Assembly (NCBI RefSeq): GCF_900078685.2 | Contig: NZ_LT546166.1 | Span: 1,151,351-1,215,350, forward strand | DNA from: Mycolicibacter icosiumassiliensis | Lineage (GTDB): Bacteria > Actinomycetota > Actinomycetes > Mycobacteriales > Mycobacteriaceae | Length of the DNA stretch: 64,000 bases | Direction: 5' to 3' | Shown: positions 32,281-44,816 of the stretch, piece by piece | How positions within the stretch are numbered: the first letter of the stretch is position 1 | How the letters are laid out: the number at the start of each line of letters is the position of its first letter | Position numbers and translations under genes: made by a program | Notes under the pieces: generated by a model | The model's input: the letters and a program-made list of their open reading frames with translations, nothing else | Told to the model about the DNA's origin: nothing | Database searches by the model: none

Positions 32281-32503
32281 CCCAGGAGCTTGACGCTCGG
32301 CGATTGTCCCCCAGATGGTGATACGTGTCGCGGCCGCCACCCTACGTCGCCGCATGGGCAGCACGGGTGGCAGCGACAGTCGGTCGAGCCCACCTGACCG
32401 GCACGAGCTCTCGAGAAGGCGTCTGAGTTCGTACTGAGCCTGGCGTAGGCTTGGCTCCGAGTGAATGGCCTAACGCAGTCCGACTGGCCGAGTTGGCTTC
32501 CCC

Positions 32504-33256
32504 ATGAGCAGTTACGACCAAACTGGCGCTACCTATTCCGTAACCCGCCGGCCCGATCCGCGCGTCGCTGCGGTCATCAACCGAGCCCTCAAGGGCATGG
32601 CATTGGTAGCCAACATCGGTGCCGGCACCGGTTCCTATGAGAACGCGCATACCGTAGTCGCCGTCGAACCCAGTCGGGTGATGATCAAACAACGGCCCTC
32701 GCGTAGTGCTCCGGCGGTTCAGGCAGCTGCCGAAAACCTACCTATCCGGACGGCCGCCGTCGATGCTGCCATGGCTCTGCTGACGGTTCATCACTGGACC
32801 GACCTCGCGGCCGGCCTGGCAGAAATGATTCGTATCGCGCGTCGACGCGTAGTCGTATTCACGTGGGATCCTGCCATCTTTCGTCAATTCTGGCTGTTGC
32901 GCGAATACCTTCCGGCTGCCGCGGAGACCGACGCCCGGCTGGCTGTCCCGATCGACATTTTGATCGAACTCCTTGGTGAAGAACGAGTCTCAGTCGTGCC
33001 CGTACTCGTCCCGCGCGACTGTCGGGACGGGTTCGGAGGCGCGTACTGGTGCCGCCCGCAGTTATACCTCGAAGCTGCGGTGCAGACAGGAATGTCGTTG
33101 TTTACCTTGACGCCGAAAAGCGAAATGCAGGAAGGCTTGTCTCGCTTGCGCGCCGATGTCGCAACTGGCTCCTGGCAACGGCGACACGCCGATCTCCTCC
33201 GATCGACACAAATCGACCTTGGATACCGACTCCTAGTGGCCGACGTCGCCACATGA
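32504..33256 (+). CDS. class I SAM-dependent methyltransferase
   Basis: A 250-residue protein with the methyltransferase core: VANIGAGTGSYE (motif I), VVAVEPSRVMIKQRP (motif II), AENLPIRTAAVDAAMALLTVHHW (motifs III-IV) and VVVFTWDP. It resembles UbiE/MenG-like or small-molecule methyltransferases that recognise their SAM by an N-terminal YDQTGATY segment. Substrate not identifiable. It lies alone between the LuxR remnant and the desaturase gene. Confidence 0.82.
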   Translation: MSSYDQTGATYSVTRRPDPRVAAVINRALKGMALVANIGAGTGSYENAHTVVAVEPSRVMIKQRPSRSAPAVQAAAENLPIRTAAVDAAMALLTVHHWTDLAAGLAEMIRIARRRVVVFTWDPAIFRQFWLLREYLPAAAETDARLAVPIDILIELLGEERVSVVPVLVPRDCRDGFGGAYWCRPQLYLEAAVQTGMSLFTLTPKSEMQEGLSRLRADVATGSWQRRHADLLRSTQIDLGYRLLVADVAT

Positions 33257-33435
33257 CATTGCGGCGCCTCCCCCGTGGGTAATTTCACGTGACGTGTTGA
33301 TGGTACTGTGTGTCCCATTGATGTTCTGCCTGTGAGTTCTCCCAACTGGTCTGTCGGCAGCGGCCGGCAGTGTCCGGGCAGTGTATGGTTCGTCGGGCTG
33401 GGGGGCCATCCCGAGAGCCGTAGAGGGGGGATGCG

Positions 33436-34404
33436 ATGTCGAGGCAGTTGACCGATCTGGAGTTACTTCGCGAGTTGGAGCCCGTTGCGGCAACCAATGT
33501 GAATCGGCACGAGTTGGCGGCAACCGCGTGGAATCCCCATGACTATGTGCCCTGGGATCGTGGCCGTGATTTTGCGCGGATGGGCGGTCTCGACTGGTCA
33601 CCGGAGCAGTCGCAACTCAGCGACGTCGCGAAGGCGGCGATGATCACCAACCTGCTTACCGAGGACAATTTGCCGTCCTATCACCGTCAGGCGGCGAAGT
33701 ACTTTTCCGACGATGGGGCCTGGGCGGCGTGGGTGGGCCGGTGGACCGCCGAGGAAAACCGCCATGGCATCGTGATCCGCGACTATCTCCTGGTGACCCG
33801 CGGGGTCGACCCGGTGGCGCTGGAACAGGCACGAATGCAGCACGTAACCAACGGGTTCGGGGCCACCGCTGAGGAGGAGGCGCGACACAAGACCGACTTC
33901 CTGCTGTCGGTCGCCTATGTGACGTTCCAGGAACTGGCCACTCGCGTCAGTCACCGCAACACCGGCAAGATCTGCAATGACCCGGTTGCCGACCGAATGC
34001 TGCAGCGCGTTGCTGCCGACGAGAACCTGCACATGATCTTCTACCGCAACGTATGCGGTGCAGCATTGGATCTTGCGCCTGACCAGGCGCTGGAAGCAGT
34101 CTCCGACGTTGTGGAGAATTTCCGGATGCCCGGCCAGGGCATGCCGAATTTTCGTCGTAACGGGGTGCTGATGGCCAAACACGGGATCTACGACCCGCGG
34201 CAGCATCTGGACGAAGTCGTGCGGCCAAACTTACGTAAGTGGCGGATCTTCGAGCGCGATGATTTCACTTCGCGCGGCGAACAGCGCCGGGAACAGCTTG
34301 CAACGTACCTCGAAAGTCTTGAGCGCCATGTGATCAGGTTCGAGGAGCAACGCGACCGCCGTCTGGCCCGGGACGCACGCAATCAGGAAGCGATAGCCGG
34401 TTAG
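33436..34404 (+). CDS. acyl-ACP desaturase, DesA family
   Basis: A 322-residue soluble di-iron desaturase closely resembling mycobacterial DesA1. Iron-ligand motifs EENRHG and DENLH are present, as are TEDNLPSYHR and RVSHRNTGK. These enzymes place double bonds in acyl-ACP chains destined for mycolic or other fatty acids. The start ATG follows GAGGGGGG at short spacing. Upstream, GCAGTGT and CAGTGT repeats and a TATGGT box (about 33383-33388) suggest the promoter. Confidence 0.88.
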   Translation: MSRQLTDLELLRELEPVAATNVNRHELAATAWNPHDYVPWDRGRDFARMGGLDWSPEQSQLSDVAKAAMITNLLTEDNLPSYHRQAAKYFSDDGAWAAWVGRWTAEENRHGIVIRDYLLVTRGVDPVALEQARMQHVTNGFGATAEEEARHKTDFLLSVAYVTFQELATRVSHRNTGKICNDPVADRMLQRVAADENLHMIFYRNVCGAALDLAPDQALEAVSDVVENFRMPGQGMPNFRRNGVLMAKHGIYDPRQHLDEVVRPNLRKWRIFERDDFTSRGEQRREQLATYLESLERHVIRFEEQRDRRLARDARNQEAIAG

Positions 34405-34420
34405 GCTTGCGAACTCGGAC

Positions 34421-34622
34421 CTAGTCGCAGGCGCGGTGAGTCAACTGCTCCAGCGGGGGGGTCAGAACAATCGCGCGAACCGCGTCGTCAGCGTCGCAAT
34501 CGCGGTAGGCCCGGCTCAGCAGCTGTCCCATCGACGCGGTGTAGGCGTTGCGGGCTGGTGGCCGATTCAGCCGTGAGCAGCGCGACGCCGTCGGTGACGC
34601 TGACCGTCAGGCCGGTCGTCAG
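34421..34622 (-). pseudogene. enoyl-CoA hydratase remnant
   Basis: Two short frames on the minus strand match the start of a crotonase-fold enoyl-CoA hydratase: LTVSVTDGVALLT in one, then RNAYTASMGQLLSRAYRDC and DDAVRAIVLT in the other. The frames are out of register and the sequence stops at 34421 before the active-site region. Only a 5' fragment remains. It overlaps the end of the neighbouring secreted-protein gene by about 4 bp. Confidence 0.6.
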
Positions 34623-35254
34623 CGCAGGTAAACCTCGCTGCCGCTCGGGTATCCGCCGCCGGTGGTGGTGACGTGGACGTGGTCGTAGTGGCCGTAGCCG
34701 CCGCGTTGGGCCCCGCCGCCGGGCGTGTAGTAGACGCCGCGCCAGATGGCGTCCTGCAAGCCGAACCGGCCGGCGTTCTCCATCACGTAGGCCACGATCG
34801 AATCCCCGAGCGCGATGCCCTCGGCGCTGCCCGGGTTGGGGACCATCACATCGAGCGCGAGTCCGTTGGGGTGCCAGCGCAGCGCATCAGCCCGTACGCC
34901 ACCGATCTGCATGATCTCGGGGAAGGCGTCGCTGATGCTGCGCGCGGCCTGGATCGTTCGGACCTGCAGGCCCCGCTCCGGGGCGACTCCCGCGGGCAGG
35001 AATCGCGGTACGGTCCGCGTTCGCGACGCCACGGCAAATCGCGCGGGTGGTCCCGTCTCCGGCGACGCTGCCGGTGCGGCCACCAGCTGCAAACCGCCTG
35101 GTGAATTGTCTTCAGCAACCACCGCAATGGATTCTTTCGACATCGCAGGATTGGCGCTGCCGCCCACAGCAAAGAACAATGCCGCTGGTGCGAGGACTGC
35201 AGCCATCAATACCGATGACCGTTTGCGCTGGCTGGCTAACTCGTGTCGGCCCAC
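34619..35254 (-). CDS. exported protein with ARB_07466-like (M15/VanY-type fold) C-terminal domain
   Basis: About 211 residues from GTG 35254 (TTG 35266 possible). A signal segment (KRSSVLMAAVLAPAALFFAVGG) is followed by a Pro/Ala-rich linker and a C-terminal domain with ALRWHPNGLALDVMVPN, GDSIVAYVM and YGHYDHVHVTT. The His, Asp and His-x-His positions recall zinc DD-carboxypeptidase-like folds, and this domain is frequent in mycobacterial exported proteins. Whether it is active on peptidoglycan is unproven. Confidence 0.72.
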   Translation of the reverse strand: MGRHELASQRKRSSVLMAAVLAPAALFFAVGGSANPAMSKESIAVVAEDNSPGGLQLVAAPAASPETGPPARFAVASRTRTVPRFLPAGVAPERGLQVRTIQAARSISDAFPEIMQIGGVRADALRWHPNGLALDVMVPNPGSAEGIALGDSIVAYVMENAGRFGLQDAIWRGVYYTPGGGAQRGGYGHYDHVHVTTTGGGYPSGSEVYLR

Positions 35255-35452
35255 GGAGAGACACAATACGAGAAATTTGGCTAATAGTCACAAATTTATA
35301 AACCTCATAAATTCCTTATGACTGTTGCGTCACATCCGCATTCGCGACGCGCGCCACATTTCCCGCAGTTTGCGCAGGTAATGGGGCATCGCTCCCGGCC
35401 GCCCCGCCCGCAAAGGAAGACCACCTAAGCAGATGGGTCTACACTGCATCTC

Positions 35453-35785
35453 ATGAAATCGACGACCCTCGCCGCAGCGGTCATGGGCTTGGCCGTGACC
35501 CTGGCAGCACCCGCTCACGCCGACCCCGACACCGATTTCGCTCGGGAACTGCACACCTACGGCATCTACGGCCCGCGGGACTACAACGCCTGGCTGGGCA
35601 AGATCGTGTGCGAACGGTTGGACAAGGGGGTCGACGGCGACGCGGCCAAGTCGGTCCGCTTCATCACCCCCAACCTGCAGAAGGGCACCAACCAGGCGCA
35701 GGCCTGGCAGTTCCTTGGCGCCTCGGTCAACACCTACTGCCCGGACAAGCGTCCGGTGCTGGAGCGGGCAGCGCAGCACAGCTGA
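35453..35785 (+). CDS. secreted DUF732 protein
   Basis: A 110-residue exported protein with a clear signal peptide (KSTTLAAAVMGLAVTLAAPAHA, cleavage before DPDTDF). The mature part is one DUF732 domain with two Cys residues (KIVCERL and NTYCPDK) likely to form a disulfide. The family is abundant in mycobacteria and of unknown function. A TACACT box lies 7 nt upstream of the ATG, so the mRNA may be leaderless. Confidence 0.8.
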   Translation: MKSTTLAAAVMGLAVTLAAPAHADPDTDFARELHTYGIYGPRDYNAWLGKIVCERLDKGVDGDAAKSVRFITPNLQKGTNQAQAWQFLGASVNTYCPDKRPVLERAAQHS

Positions 35786-35868
35786 TTGAGGGCCTTCTCC
35801 CCCTGGTCCCGGCTGTAATGCCGACCTAGGGTCGGTAATAACCGAACCGACCGGTGGGAGGGCCCGCG

Positions 35869-38667
<2,799 letters not shown>

Positions 38668-38694
38668 TCCGCCCGCGAAGGCCAAAGTGAACCG

Positions 38695-39753
38695 GTGGAC
38701 TTAGTGACGGCGGTGCAGCCGACCGGGACTCGCGAGGCGGTGCGGACCCTCAACCCGGGCTACTTCGCTCTGGTCATGGCCAGCGGCATGGTGTCGACGG
38801 CGATGTATCACCAGAACGCCAACCGGCTGTCGGTGCTGCTGCTGTGGGTAACGGTGGTGTCCTACCTGGTGCTGATCGCCGTCTCCGCGGTGCGCGTCAT
38901 CGCTTTTCGTCACGAGTTCCTGGCCGATCTCTACGATTCCGGCCGCGCGTTCGGGCTGTTCACGTTTGTGGCGGCGACCAACGTGCTGGGAACCCGGCTG
39001 GTCATCGACGGGCACACCAGTGTCGCAGCCGGGCTGCTGGCGGTCGGCACGCTGGCCTGGCTGGTGCTGGGCTATCTGATTCCGTGGACCGCGGTGCTGG
39101 GCACCGCAGAGCGGCCGGTGGTGCGCCGGGCCAACGGCACCTGGTTCATCTGGGTAGTGGCCAGCCAGTCCATCGCGGTGTTGGCCGCGGTGCTTGAGGT
39201 GGAGGTATCCCAGCCGTGGCGCCAAAGCCTGGCACTGCTCGCGGTGGTGTCCTGGTCGATCGGAGTGTTCCTCTACGGCGCCGCCGGAATCTTCGTCGCA
39301 TTGCGGCTGCTGCTCTACCCGCTGCTCCCCGAAGATCTGGTTCCGCAGTACTGGGTGGCGATGGGCGCCACCGCGATCACTGTGCTGGCAGGTGCCCGCA
39401 TCGTCGAGATGGCCGAGGCGCCGATGGTCAACGCCACCCGCGGCCTGATCGCCGGAACGTCGGTCATGTTCTGGGCGTTCGGCACCTGGCTGATCCCGCC
39501 GTTGATCGCTGCCGGAGTGTGGCGCCATGTCGTACATCGCATTTCACTGCGCTATGAAGCGCCCTGGTGGAGTGTGATCTTCCCGCTGGGCATGTACGGG
39601 GTGGGCAGTCACTACCTGGGGCAGGCCGACCATCTGCCGATCGTCTACTACATCGGATCGGTCGAGAGCTGGATCGCGTTGGCCGCCTGGACTATTACGT
39701 TCGTTCTCATGCTGCACCACCTGATCCATACTCTGGGTCCAGGGCCTCGCTAA
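38695..39753 (+). CDS. TehA/SLAC1-family membrane transporter
   Basis: A 352-residue protein with about ten membrane helices of the tellurite-resistance/C4-dicarboxylate transporter family. The first helix motif [18 protein letters not shown] and the later [14 protein letters not shown] are typical. It may export an anion or a volatile acid; tellurite resistance is not implied by family alone. The start is GTG 38695, 27 bp after aconitase, so the two genes may be cotranscribed. Confidence 0.8.
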   Translation: MDLVTAVQPTGTREAVRTLNPGYFALVMASGMVSTAMYHQNANRLSVLLLWVTVVSYLVLIAVSAVRVIAFRHEFLADLYDSGRAFGLFTFVAATNVLGTRLVIDGHTSVAAGLLAVGTLAWLVLGYLIPWTAVLGTAERPVVRRANGTWFIWVVASQSIAVLAAVLEVEVSQPWRQSLALLAVVSWSIGVFLYGAAGIFVALRLLLYPLLPEDLVPQYWVAMGATAITVLAGARIVEMAEAPMVNATRGLIAGTSVMFWAFGTWLIPPLIAAGVWRHVVHRISLRYEAPWWSVIFPLGMYGVGSHYLGQADHLPIVYYIGSVESWIALAAWTITFVLMLHHLIHTLGPGPR

Positions 39754-40215
39754 AACGGGGGTGGGTCGTTGGCGGCGGTGATGCGTCTGGCGTGTTCGGC
39801 GGCGGCGGCCTCGATCGCCGCGGCGGCGATGCGTTCCTGGTTGTGGTTGCGTTCCAGCCAGATCCGGTAGGCCCGATCCTGAGCGCGGGTCCGCCGGCGG
39901 GTGGGCATCATTGCGCCGCGGTTGCCGGTCGGTGACCACGCAGGCAGATCTAGCTCACCGGTGGGGGTGGCTAACTGCGGGAAATACAGGGCACCGCCGG
40001 GTTTGGTGACATAAGTGTGCCCGGTGGGCGCGGTCCAGATCACCGTGCCGTCGGGTTCTTGACGGTCCCGCCACCCAGTGGGCCCGACCCAAAAAGTCTT
40101 CAAAAGATGATGCAAGCGGCACAGCAACTTCAGATTGCTCGCAAGTCCGTAATCTACCCCCACGCGGTCCGGGATAAACCGGGTGCATGATGGTGTGGCG
40201 ACCAGCGGCTATAGC
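39750..40215 (-). pseudogene. REP13E12 (DUF222/HNH endonuclease) C-terminal remnant
   Basis: The frame 39750-40163 encodes the C-terminal part of the mycobacterial 13E12 repeat family: [43 protein letters not shown], with HNH-type His residues, then [14 protein letters not shown]. Upstream, a shifted frame reads [12 protein letters not shown], equivalent to the DHT.P motif that precedes the HNH core. The DUF222 N-terminal domain is missing. A 52-bp piece of the 5' part (40164-40215) is repeated at 40820-40872. Confidence 0.75.
40164..40215. repeat. 13E12-derived direct repeat, copy 1
   Basis: Shares GCGGTCCGGGATAAACC, then GATGGTGTGG and CAGCGG.TATAGC with copy 2 at 40820-40872, with a few base differences. 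The two copies bracket a 600-bp region holding a small ORF and an IS110 remnant. Confidence 0.7.
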
Positions 40216-40332
40216 GTTGCAGCACAGGTGATTTCACGTATCGAACCTATAGAAGCAGGTGGGGATCGTCGCCCAAATTTTCTCTGGAATCTCGAACCGT
40301 ATCCAGGCGCGATCTGATAGCGTCGGCGAACT

Positions 40333-40560
40333 ATGATGGCCTTGGTTTACCGGCAGCTTGGAACGTTTTTCCAACAGATCGCCACTTGGGCTCGATCTTT
40401 GGCGCAACAGTTCCAGAAACTGAGTATCGACGATAGCGCTCAACTGGTCGACATCAACAGTCCCGGCTTCAGCACCGAAGTCCCGGATGGTGTGACCTAT
40501 GTCCACGTCAAGATGTGCGGCGGCGGCACCGGTGGCGTATCTACGACGCCTGGAGTTTAG
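40333..40560 (+). CDS. hypothetical protein, 75 residues
   Basis: Not recognised. The N-terminal half is an amphipathic helix (RQLGTFFQQIATWARSLAQQF); the C-terminal half (STEVPDGVTYVHVKMCGGGTGG) looks like the start of the beta-rich, glycine-rich domain of some actinobacterial surface proteins, which would normally continue. It may be a truncated gene stranded between the two 13E12 fragments. Coding status is uncertain. Confidence 0.35.
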   Translation: MMALVYRQLGTFFQQIATWARSLAQQFQKLSIDDSAQLVDINSPGFSTEVPDGVTYVHVKMCGGGTGGVSTTPGV

Positions 40561-40624
40561 ACATTTGCTTTAAGGACTCGGGTTTGAATCGGAGGTGGTG
40601 TTGCGGGCCGAGGTCGTCGAGCAT

Positions 40625-40797
40625 CTACTCACCACCTCCTCGTGCCTGCCCCCAGTAGTAGCGGGTGGGTTGGTGGCGGCGCAGGCGAACGACCAGGATG
40701 ACGTGCAGGGCTCGATTGCCGCCCCTGTTGAGTCGGTGTCGGACGGCTCTGCCGCTGACAGGCTTCCAGGGGGGGGGGCTGACTCCGCAGAGTTTCA
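40625..40797 (-). pseudogene. IS110-family transposase C-terminal remnant
   Basis: The minus strand reads LCGVSP, then GRAVRHRLNRGGNRALHVI and LVVRLRRHQPTRYYW before the stop at 40625. This matches the C-terminal Transposase_20 domain of IS110/IS116/IS902 elements. The N-terminal DEDD catalytic domain is absent. A run of ten G (plus strand, 40769-40778) lies inside it. Confidence 0.65.
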
Positions 40798-40819
40798 CTG
40801 ACAAATTGGGGGCTTAGCA

Positions 40820-40885
40820 TGCGGTCCGGGATAAACCCGGTGCCCGATGGTGTGGTGATCAGCGGTTATAGCACAATAGCCGACG
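40820..40885. repeat. 13E12-derived direct repeat, copy 2, fused to the dyp remnant
   Basis: Second copy of the 13E12 fragment seen at 40164-40215. On the minus strand it reads ITADHHTIGHRVYPGP in frame with the truncated DyP peroxidase, so an insertion here ended the dyp reading frame. Confidence 0.65.
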
Positions 40886-41184
40886 ATGTGGAACAGCACA
40901 TCGCCCGGGGTGGCCGGGGCGGTGTGGTGGGGACCGGTCAACTCGACGAAGGGATGTAACTCGGCTGGGCGGGGCCCGGCGAACAGTCGGTCCCAGGCAT
41001 CCGAGCCGATCGAGGTCACCAGCGAGAGCTGTTTGGTCGGATCGCGGAAGCTGATCGCCGACGCCATTCCGGGCAGGTCCGGCAAGGCGTCGTGCACCTG
41101 GGGCTCTGCGCCCTCATCAATGGTCACGACCAGAAAAATGGCTGCACAGGTCAGGGGAGTGGTGACGGGCTGAACGGACGGCAC
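40886..41184 (-). pseudogene. DyP-type peroxidase, truncated (Rv0799c-like)
   Basis: From GTG 41184 the frame encodes about 100 residues of a dye-decolorising peroxidase: VTTPLTCAAIFLVVTI, GMASAISFRDPTKQLSLVTSIGSDAWDRLFAGPRPAELHPF and HTAPATPGDVLFHI. Homology then ends at 13E12-derived sequence. The haem-binding and catalytic half is missing, so the product cannot be a peroxidase. In M. tuberculosis the intact gene sits between pepC and the encapsulin gene cfp29; no encapsulin gene is present in this window. Confidence 0.82.
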
Positions 41185-41236
41185 GGTATCGACCCTAACG
41201 CCCCCATCGGCGTCAGGATGCGAAAGACTTGAGCCC

Positions 41237-42487
41237 ATGGCGGCCAACGCAACCGGACTATGCAAGTTCATCGACGCCTCACCCTCGCCGTTCCACGCCT
41301 GCGCAACCGTGGCGCAGCGGCTGCGAACCGCCGGCTACATCGAGCTGTCCGAGACCGATCGATGGCCAGCCACGCCCGGGCGGTACTTCACCGTCCGGGC
41401 CGGTTCACTGATTGCATGGAATAGTCCGGAGCACGGCGGCCACACCCCGTTCCGGATCATCGGCGCACACACCGACAGCCCGAACCTGCGGGTCAAACAA
41501 CATCCGGCCCGTGAGGTCGCCGGTTGGCAGCTGGTGGCCCTGGCGCCCTACGGCGGCGCCTGGCTGAACTCCTGGCTGGACCGTGACCTGGGTATCAGCG
41601 GTCGGCTGTCGGTCCGTGACGGCTCCCACCACCTGGTCCGTATCGACGAGCCGATCCTGCGGGTGCCGCAGCTGGCCATCCACCTGGCCGAGGACCGCGC
41701 CGCGGTCAAGCTGGACCCGCAAAGCCACATCAACGCGGTCTGGGGAGACGGGCGGTCGCCGGACTTCCTCGGATACGTGGCGCAGCGCGCCGGCGTGGAA
41801 CTGCGCGACGTGCTGGGGTTCGACCTGATGACCCACGACCTGGCGCCGTCGGCGGTGACCGGGCTGGGCAACGAGTTCGTCAGCGCGCCGCGGTTGGACA
41901 ACCAGGCCAGCTGCTACGCCGGGCTGGAAGCTCTGATCGCGGCCAAGGCCGGCCGCCACCTGCCGGTGCTGGTGCTGTTCGACCACGAAGAGGTCGGGTC
42001 GACGTCGGATCACGGCGCCCAGTCCGATCTGTTGATCACCGTCCTGGAGCGGATCACGCTGGCCGCCGGTGGTGACCGTGAGGACTTCCTGCGCCGGCTG
42101 ACCGCCTCCACGCTGGCCTCGGCGGACATGGCGCACGCCACCCACCCGAACTACCCGGACCGTCACGAACCGGGCCATCAGATCGCGGTCAACGCCGGCC
42201 CGGTGCTCAAGGTGCAGCCCAACCTGCGCTACGCCACCGACGGGCGCACCGCCGCCACCTTCGCGCTGGCCTGCGACCAGGCGGGGGTGGCATTGCAGCG
42301 CTACGAGCACCGGGCCGACCTGCCCTGCGGGTCGACCATCGGCCCGATGAGCGCCGCGCGCACCGGGATCCCCACCGTGGACGTGGGCGCCCCGCAGCTG
42401 GCCATGCATTCGGCGCGCGAACTCATGGGCGCGCGCGACGTGGCCTCCTACGCGGCAGCTCTGACGGCATTCCTGGCGCCGGACTGA
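41237..42487 (+). CDS. pepC: M18-family aminopeptidase
   Basis: A 416-residue zinc aminopeptidase of family M18 (Rv0800 orthologue). Metal and catalytic motifs: [46 protein letters not shown] and the C-terminal MHSARELMG. It removes N-terminal residues, often acidic or hydrophobic, from peptides in the cytosol. Gene order with dyp on one side and purL on the other matches M. tuberculosis. Confidence 0.92.
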   Translation: MAANATGLCKFIDASPSPFHACATVAQRLRTAGYIELSETDRWPATPGRYFTVRAGSLIAWNSPEHGGHTPFRIIGAHTDSPNLRVKQHPAREVAGWQLVALAPYGGAWLNSWLDRDLGISGRLSVRDGSHHLVRIDEPILRVPQLAIHLAEDRAAVKLDPQSHINAVWGDGRSPDFLGYVAQRAGVELRDVLGFDLMTHDLAPSAVTGLGNEFVSAPRLDNQASCYAGLEALIAAKAGRHLPVLVLFDHEEVGSTSDHGAQSDLLITVLERITLAAGGDREDFLRRLTASTLASADMAHATHPNYPDRHEPGHQIAVNAGPVLKVQPNLRYATDGRTAATFALACDQAGVALQRYEHRADLPCGSTIGPMSAARTGIPTVDVGAPQLAMHSARELMGARDVASYAAALTAFLAPD

Positions 42488-42503
42488 GCCGAAATCGGTG
42501 CCA

Positions 42504-42509
42504 TAGACT
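42504..42509 (+). promoter_or_regulatory. -10 box of purL
   Basis: TAGACT ends 6 nt before GTG 42516, which fixes the purL start and predicts a leaderless transcript. Confidence 0.55.
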
Positions 42510-42515
42510 GTGCGC

Positions 42516-44804
42516 GTGACGCCCCCGACCACGCTGGACACCGTCGAACACGCCGCCGCAACGCCCGAGCATCCGCAACCGTTCGCCGAGTTGGGTCTCA
42601 AGGACGACGAGTACCAGCGCATCCGTGACATCCTGGGCCGCCGCCCCACCGACGCCGAGCTGGCCATGTACTCGGTGATGTGGAGCGAGCACTGCTCCTA
42701 CAAGTCCTCCAAGGTGCACCTGCGCTATTTCGGTGAGACCACCACCGACGAGATGCGCAAGGCGATGCTGGCCGGCATCGGCGAGAACGCCGGCGTCGTC
42801 GACATCGGCGACGGCTGGGCGGTCACCTTCAAGGTGGAGTCGCACAACCACCCGTCTTACGTCGAGCCGTACCAGGGTGCGGCCACCGGAGTGGGCGGCA
42901 TCGTGCGCGACATCATGGCGATGGGCGCCCGCCCAGTCGCGGTGATGGACCAGCTGCGTTTCGGCGCCGCCGACGCCCCGGACACCCGCCGGGTGCTCGA
43001 CGGGGTGGTGCGCGGCATCGGCGGCTACGGCAACTCCCTCGGGCTGCCCAATATCGGCGGCGAAACCATCTTCGACCCGTGCTACGCGGGTAACCCTCTG
43101 GTCAACGCGCTGTGCGTCGGTGTGCTGAAGAAGGAAGATCTGCACCTGGCGTTCGCTTCCGGTGCCGGAAACAAGATCATCCTGTTCGGCGCGCGCACCG
43201 GGCTGGACGGCATCGGTGGGGTGTCGGTGCTGGCATCGGACACCTTCGGCGGGGACGAAACCGGCTCAGGCAGAAAGAAACTCCCGTCGGTTCAGGTCGG
43301 CGACCCGTTCACCGAGAAGGTGCTCATCGAGTGCTGTCTGGAGCTGTATGCCGCCAAGCTGGTGGTCGGCATCCAGGATCTCGGCGGTGCCGGATTGTCT
43401 TGTGCCACTTCTGAGTTGGCATCTGCCGGCGATGGCGGCATGGCGATTCAGCTGGACAAGGTGCCGCTGCGCGCAGCGAACATGAGCCCGGCCGAGGTGC
43501 TGTCCAGCGAGTCGCAGGAACGCATGTGCGCCGTGGTCGCTCCGGAGAACGTGGACGCCTTCATGGCCGTCTGCGCCAAGTGGGATGTGCTCGCCACCGT
43601 GATCGGCGAGGTGACCGACGGCGACCGGCTGCAGATCACCTGGCACGGCGAGACCGTCGTCGACGTGCCGCCGCGCACCGTGGCCCACGAGGGCCCGATC
43701 TATCACCGCCCGGTGCAGCGCCCGGACACCCAGGACGCGCTCAACGCCGACCGCTCCGACACCTTGCCGCGACCGGCCACCGGCGAGGAACTGCGCGCGA
43801 CTCTGCTTGCGCTGCTGGGCAGTCCACATCTGTGCAGCCGGGCGTTCATCACCGAGCAGTACGATCGCTACGTGCGCGGCAACACCGTGCTGGCCGAGCA
43901 CGCCGACGGCGGAATGCTGCGCATCGACGAGACCTCCGGGCGCGGCATCACCATCTCCACCGACGCGTCCGGCCGCTACACCAAGCTCGACCCCTACACC
44001 GGTGCGCAGCTGGCGCTGGCCGAGGCCTACCGCAACGTCGGGGTCACCGGCGCCACGCCGATCGCCGTCACCAACTGCTTGAACTTCGGTTCTCCGGAAG
44101 ACCCCGCGGTGATGTGGCAGTTCGCTGAGGCCGTTCGCGGTCTGGCCGACGGCTGTGCGGCACTGGGGATTCCGGTGACCGGCGGCAATGTGAGCTTCTA
44201 CAACCAGACCGGCGCCACCCCGATTCACCCCACCCCGGTCGTCGGGGTGCTCGGTGTCATCGACAATGTCGACCGCCGTATTCCGACGGCGTTCGGGGTC
44301 GAACCGGGCGAGACGCTGATCCTGCTCGGTGACACCCGCGACGAATTCGACGGGTCCATCTGGGCGCAGGTGACCGGCGATCATCTGGGCGGACTGCCGC
44401 CGAAGGTCGACCTGGCACGCGAGCAGCTGCTCGCCGAGGTGCTGTGCGCGGCGTCGCGCGACGGCCTGATCTCGGCTGCCCACGACTTGAGTGAGGGCGG
44501 GCTGATCCAGGCCGTGGTCGAGTCGTCGATCGCCGGTGAGACCGGTTGCCGCATCTTGCTTCCCGAAGAGGCCGATCCGTTCGTCTTCCTGTTCTCCGAA
44601 TCGGCGGGCAGGGCGTTGGTGGCGGTGCCGCGCACCGAGGAGAGCCGGTTGCGCGCCATGTGCGAGGCGCGCGGCCTGCCGGCCACCCGGGTCGGCGTGG
44701 TGGACCAGGCCTCGCAAGAGGTAGAGGTCCAAGGCCAGTTCAGTGTGTCGCTGACCGAACTGCGCAGCACCTCCGAAGCGGTGCTGCCGGGGCTGTTCGG
44801 ATAA
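42516..44804 (+). CDS. purL: phosphoribosylformylglycinamidine synthase subunit PurL
   Basis: A 762-residue PurL of the small, PurQ/PurS-dependent type. It converts FGAR to FGAM with ATP and ammonia in purine synthesis. Motifs: [16 protein letters not shown] at the start, [25 protein letters not shown] (ATP site), [16 protein letters not shown] and [14 protein letters not shown] 42516 is chosen over GTG 42510 because the TAGACT -10 box ends 6 nt before it. Confidence 0.95.
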   Translation: MTPPTTLDTVEHAAATPEHPQPFAELGLKDDEYQRIRDILGRRPTDAELAMYSVMWSEHCSYKSSKVHLRYFGETTTDEMRKAMLAGIGENAGVVDIGDGWAVTFKVESHNHPSYVEPYQGAATGVGGIVRDIMAMGARPVAVMDQLRFGAADAPDTRRVLDGVVRGIGGYGNSLGLPNIGGETIFDPCYAGNPLVNALCVGVLKKEDLHLAFASGAGNKIILFGARTGLDGIGGVSVLASDTFGGDETGSGRKKLPSVQVGDPFTEKVLIECCLELYAAKLVVGIQDLGGAGLSCATSELASAGDGGMAIQLDKVPLRAANMSPAEVLSSESQERMCAVVAPENVDAFMAVCAKWDVLATVIGEVTDGDRLQITWHGETVVDVPPRTVAHEGPIYHRPVQRPDTQDALNADRSDTLPRPATGEELRATLLALLGSPHLCSRAFITEQYDRYVRGNTVLAEHADGGMLRIDETSGRGITISTDASGRYTKLDPYTGAQLALAEAYRNVGVTGATPIAVTNCLNFGSPEDPAVMWQFAEAVRGLADGCAALGIPVTGGNVSFYNQTGATPIHPTPVVGVLGVIDNVDRRIPTAFGVEPGETLILLGDTRDEFDGSIWAQVTGDHLGGLPPKVDLAREQLLAEVLCAASRDGLISAAHDLSEGGLIQAVVESSIAGETGCRILLPEEADPFVFLFSESAGRALVAVPRTEESRLRAMCEARGLPATRVGVVDQASQEVEVQGQFSVSLTELRSTSEAVLPGLFG

Positions 44805-44816
44805 AGCCCCAGCGGC

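Noticed and set aside
40769..40778. Run of ten G as a phase-variation switch
   Set aside because: It lies in an IS110 remnant with no intact gene to control.
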